NCBI GenBank assembly: GCA_030595455.1
Contig: JAUVDF010000049.1
Span: 1-6,856, forward strand
DNA: 6,856 nt
DNA from: Fidelibacterota bacterium
GTDB lineage: Bacteria; Fidelibacterota; UBA8477; JABMPR01
Direction: 5' to 3'
Both the position numbers and the translations under genes were made by a program. This document shows, one piece after another, positions 4,828-6,856 of the stretch (position 1 is the stretch's first letter; every line of letters begins with the position of its first letter). A model generated the notes under the pieces. It worked only from the letters and a program-made list of their open reading frames with translations, made no database searches and was not told the DNA's origin.

Positions 4828-6142
4828 TGGCTTTATTGACTTCGTTTAATCTGTTGGCAATTGCTTCTTCAATATATTCTCGCAAACCGGCAAGCTTAAT
4901 CTCCTGGGTAATCTCAGCTGCGAAAGCCCGGGTAAGCATTAGGATTGCATCAGACTTGCCAATACCGCGGGATTGGAGATAGAATAAGGCATTGTCATCC
5001 AACTCACCGACGGTTGCGCCATGTGTACATTTCACATCATCAGCAAAAATTTCTAGTTGTGGTTTTGTATCAATACGAGCATCGCGGGACAGGAGCAGGT
5101 TCTTATTGGACTGTCGGGCATCGGTTTTCTGAGCATGTTCTCTCACTAAAACCAAACCATTAAACACGCCTCGGGATTGATCATTCATAATTCCACGGAA
5201 GTGTTGATCACTCAGACAGTGGGGGTGGGCATGATCCACATACGTGCGGATGTCCAAATGTTGTGATTTATTCCCCAGATAAATTCCCTTGAGGACAACT
5301 TCAGAGTTAACTCCAGCAAAACTGACCTCTGTATTTGATCGGGTTAAGCGCGATCCTAATAAATACAGATGACTTGTGAAGGTGGCTGAACCAGCAACCT
5401 GAATCGCAGAATTAGAAATATGATCTGTCTCATTAGATTCAAGACCCACTTTATACAGGTCGAGTCCTGCGCCATCCTCTAGCTTGATGTAATCTGCAGG
5501 AATAGTAATTACCTTGGCATCAGTCGTAGAAGCGAATTGTTGAACGATTGATAAGCGGCTGTTTTGACCAATGTGTACAATACTTATGGGGTTTGAAATA
5601 GTCGTAGCAGTCGAGTCTGTACTTAGAAATAAGAGATGCAGCACTTTTTCAATCTCAACACTGTCACCTAAATCAATAAATACGCCTGAATGAGACAGGC
5701 TTCTAGTAATATGTTGAAAAATATTATCGTCACTCAGTTTGGCCTGGTTGATGGTCTGCTCAGCTTTTGATCGTGATTTCTGATCTAAATCTGATAGGAG
5801 CTTAACGGTGAGTTTATTGGCATCAGGGATAGTGAAGCCATCAGAATATTCAGTGGAGTACTCGCCGTCAATAAATACTAGGTGATGAGCGTCAGGGAGA
5901 GCCCCTTTTACACGCTCTAGTAATCTCTGGTCAACCTTGCTTGTGGATACAGCATCCGGTTGGCGGGTATATAAATCTTTTAGAGGTGTATAACGCCATT
6001 CCTCATCTTTACGAGTAGGAAATATTCCAGTCTGTAAGGCATCCAGGGAAGCTGAGCGTAACGCAGGGGATAGAGCAAATTCAGTACCTGCTCCAGCCTG
6101 GTTGAGCACCCAATCTTTAAATTTATTTACTGATTCAGTCAC
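4820..6142 (-). CDS. sufD: SufD, Fe-S cluster scaffold complex subunit
   Basis: 440 residues. The N-terminal region contains FPTRKDEEWRYTPL (41-54), a hallmark of SufB/SufD proteins. A central beta-helix-type region, about 140-350, is rich in short repeating strands. The C-terminal signature runs from RGVFNGLVLV (324-333) through DTKPQLEIFADDVKCTHGAT (358-377) to SRGIGKSDAI (391-400). C372 and H374 in KCTHG fall where SufB/SufD carry the residues used for cluster assembly. SufD joins SufB and SufC as the SufBC2D complex, which builds Fe-S clusters in the cytoplasm. SufD rather than SufB is favoured by its length (SufB is usually about 460-480) and by the D-type C-terminus. The start is GTG (6140-6142) with AGGGA about nine bases upstream, overlapping the sufC stop. 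Confidence 0.95.
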   Translation of the reverse strand: MTESVNKFKDWVLNQAGAGTEFALSPALRSASLDALQTGIFPTRKDEEWRYTPLKDLYTRQPDAVSTSKVDQRLLERVKGALPDAHHLVFIDGEYSTEYSDGFTIPDANKLTVKLLSDLDQKSRSKAEQTINQAKLSDDNIFQHITRSLSHSGVFIDLGDSVEIEKVLHLLFLSTDSTATTISNPISIVHIGQNSRLSIVQQFASTTDAKVITIPADYIKLEDGAGLDLYKVGLESNETDHISNSAIQVAGSATFTSHLYLLGSRLTRSNTEVSFAGVNSEVVLKGIYLGNKSQHLDIRTYVDHAHPHCLSDQHFRGIMNDQSRGVFNGLVLVREHAQKTDARQSNKNLLLSRDARIDTKPQLEIFADDVKCTHGATVGELDDNALFYLQSRGIGKSDAILMLTRAFAAEITQEIKLAGLREYIEEAIANRLNEVNKAND

Positions 6143-6150
6143 AATATTTA

Positions 6151-6156
6151 TTCCCT
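6151..6156 (-). promoter_or_regulatory. Ribosome binding site of sufD, overlapping the sufC stop codon
   Basis: AGGGAA on the minus strand begins with the last two bases of the sufC TAG stop and lies about eight to nine bases before the GTG start of sufD. This spacing supports the GTG as the true start. The arrangement means that a ribosome ending sufC sits on the sufD initiation signal. Confidence 0.5.
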
Positions 6157-6856
6157 AGGATGGTGCTTCTGCTTTCTCAAGCAACCAGTCGTATCCTCGC
6201 TCCTCAAGTTCTAGTGCCAGTTCCTTAGTCCCCGATTTAATGATCCGTCCGTTTGATAGTACATGGACGAAATCCGGGACGATGTAGTCTAATAATCGCT
6301 GGTAGTGAGTAATCACCACAAAAGCATTGTCAGGTGAGCGCAGCTTATTGACGCCACCAGCAACAATCCGCAGAGCATCAATATCTAGACCTGAATCTGT
6401 TTCATCAAGAATGGCTAGTTGTGGGTTTAAAACTGCCATCTGGAGAATTTCATTCCGCTTCTTTTCCCCACCGGAAAACCCCTGGTTCACGGGACGTTTC
6501 AGGAGGTCTTTTTTCATTTCGACTAATTTCATCTGCTTTTTAATCAGACTTAGAAAATCTATAGCATCCAGTTCTTCTTCTCCGCGATGCTTGCGAATCT
6601 CATTAAGGGCTTTTTTAAGAAAGGAAGTGTTGTTGACACCGGGGATTTCAATGGGGTATTGAAAGGCCAGAAACAGCCCTTCTCGGGCTCTGATCTCTGG
6701 AGCCATGTCAAGCAAATCAAGCTGATTGTACGTAACGGTCCCAGAATCCACGCTGTAACCTTCACGACCTGACAGGACGTGGGCCAGGGTGCTTTTCCCT
6801 GAGCCATTAGGACCCATTATGGCATGTATTTCCCCTGGTTTTACTTCCAGTGATAA
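6155..6856 (-). CDS. sufC: SufC, ABC-type ATPase of the SUF complex (N-terminus cut by window edge)
   Basis: 233 residues are visible; about 15-20 N-terminal residues lie beyond position 6856, because the frame remains open upstream of the internal ATG at 6817 and reads LSLEVKPGEIHAI before it. Counting from the first visible residue: Walker A GPNGSGKST (15-23), Q-loop region AFQYPIEIPG (64-73), ABC signature SGGEKKRNE (128-136), Walker B with catalytic glutamate LAILDE (147-152), D-loop SGLD (155-158), H-loop histidine H184 in VITHYQR. The GEKKRNE form of the signature and the ETDSGLD D-loop are diagnostic of SufC. It hydrolyses ATP to drive structural change in SufB-SufD. No membrane domain is expected or seen. 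It is first of the genes visible in the operon, 12 bp before sufD. Confidence 0.97.
   Translation of the reverse strand, partial: LSLEVKPGEIHAIMGPNGSGKSTLAHVLSGREGYSVDSGTVTYNQLDLLDMAPEIRAREGLFLAFQYPIEIPGVNNTSFLKKALNEIRKHRGEEELDAIDFLSLIKKQMKLVEMKKDLLKRPVNQGFSGGEKKRNEILQMAVLNPQLAILDETDSGLDIDALRIVAGGVNKLRSPDNAFVVITHYQRLLDYIVPDFVHVLSNGRIIKSGTKELALELEERGYDWLLEKAEAPS

Noticed and set aside
6327..6662. 111-codon open frame on the + strand opposite sufC
   Set aside because: It lies wholly within sufC, whose ABC motifs are unmistakable, and its product resembles no protein I know; it is an antisense shadow.

Overview
Bacterial chromosomal DNA of moderate AT-richness (roughly low-to-mid 40s % GC, judged by eye). 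Every gene I can support lies on the minus strand, so transcription runs from high to low coordinates. Both ends cut a gene. The lineage cannot be fixed from the sequence. A SufU-type scaffold inside a suf operon, a single-domain SufT, an Rrf2 regulator and degenerate CTCTGCG-type intergenic repeats fit environmental bacteria related to Bacteroidota/FCB candidate phyla better than Enterobacteria. This is a weak inference.

Right to centre (6856 to about 2600) is a SUF iron-sulfur cluster assembly operon, read sufC (partial), sufD, sufS, sufU, sufT. The first four genes are tightly packed: a 12-nt gap between sufC and sufD, an 8-nt sufD/sufS overlap and a 1-nt TGATG sufS/sufU overlap, so translational coupling is likely. 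SufS extracts sulfur from cysteine, SufU is the zinc-dependent sulfur acceptor, and SufC and SufD form the scaffold with SufB. sufB is not in the window and is expected beyond 6856. SufT is an accessory Fe-S maturation factor. The next gene is an Rrf2-family regulator with a cysteine cluster, probably the Fe-S-sensing repressor of the operon, placed at its 3' end.

The compact operon is interrupted twice, on both sides of sufT, by related composite intergenic repeats in the same orientation. Each has a GC-rich CGCAGAG block, an AT-rich ATATTTT..TATTG link, an ATCAAA word and three 7-nt ANTTTCN units. One copy provides the last codons and stop of sufU. The other borders the sufT stop and contributes part of the Shine-Dalgarno sequence of the rrf2 gene. 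This is the least ordinary feature of the window.

Left part (about 2100 to 1): an NtrC-type sigma-54-dependent response regulator without an adjacent kinase, preceded by an AT-rich intergenic region with a perfect 8-bp inverted repeat. After a 141-bp intergenic stretch comes the N-terminal part of a PilB/GspE-type secretion or pilus assembly ATPase, running off the window at position 1. I see no CRISPR array, tRNA, rRNA, insertion sequence or clearly novel multi-gene system.
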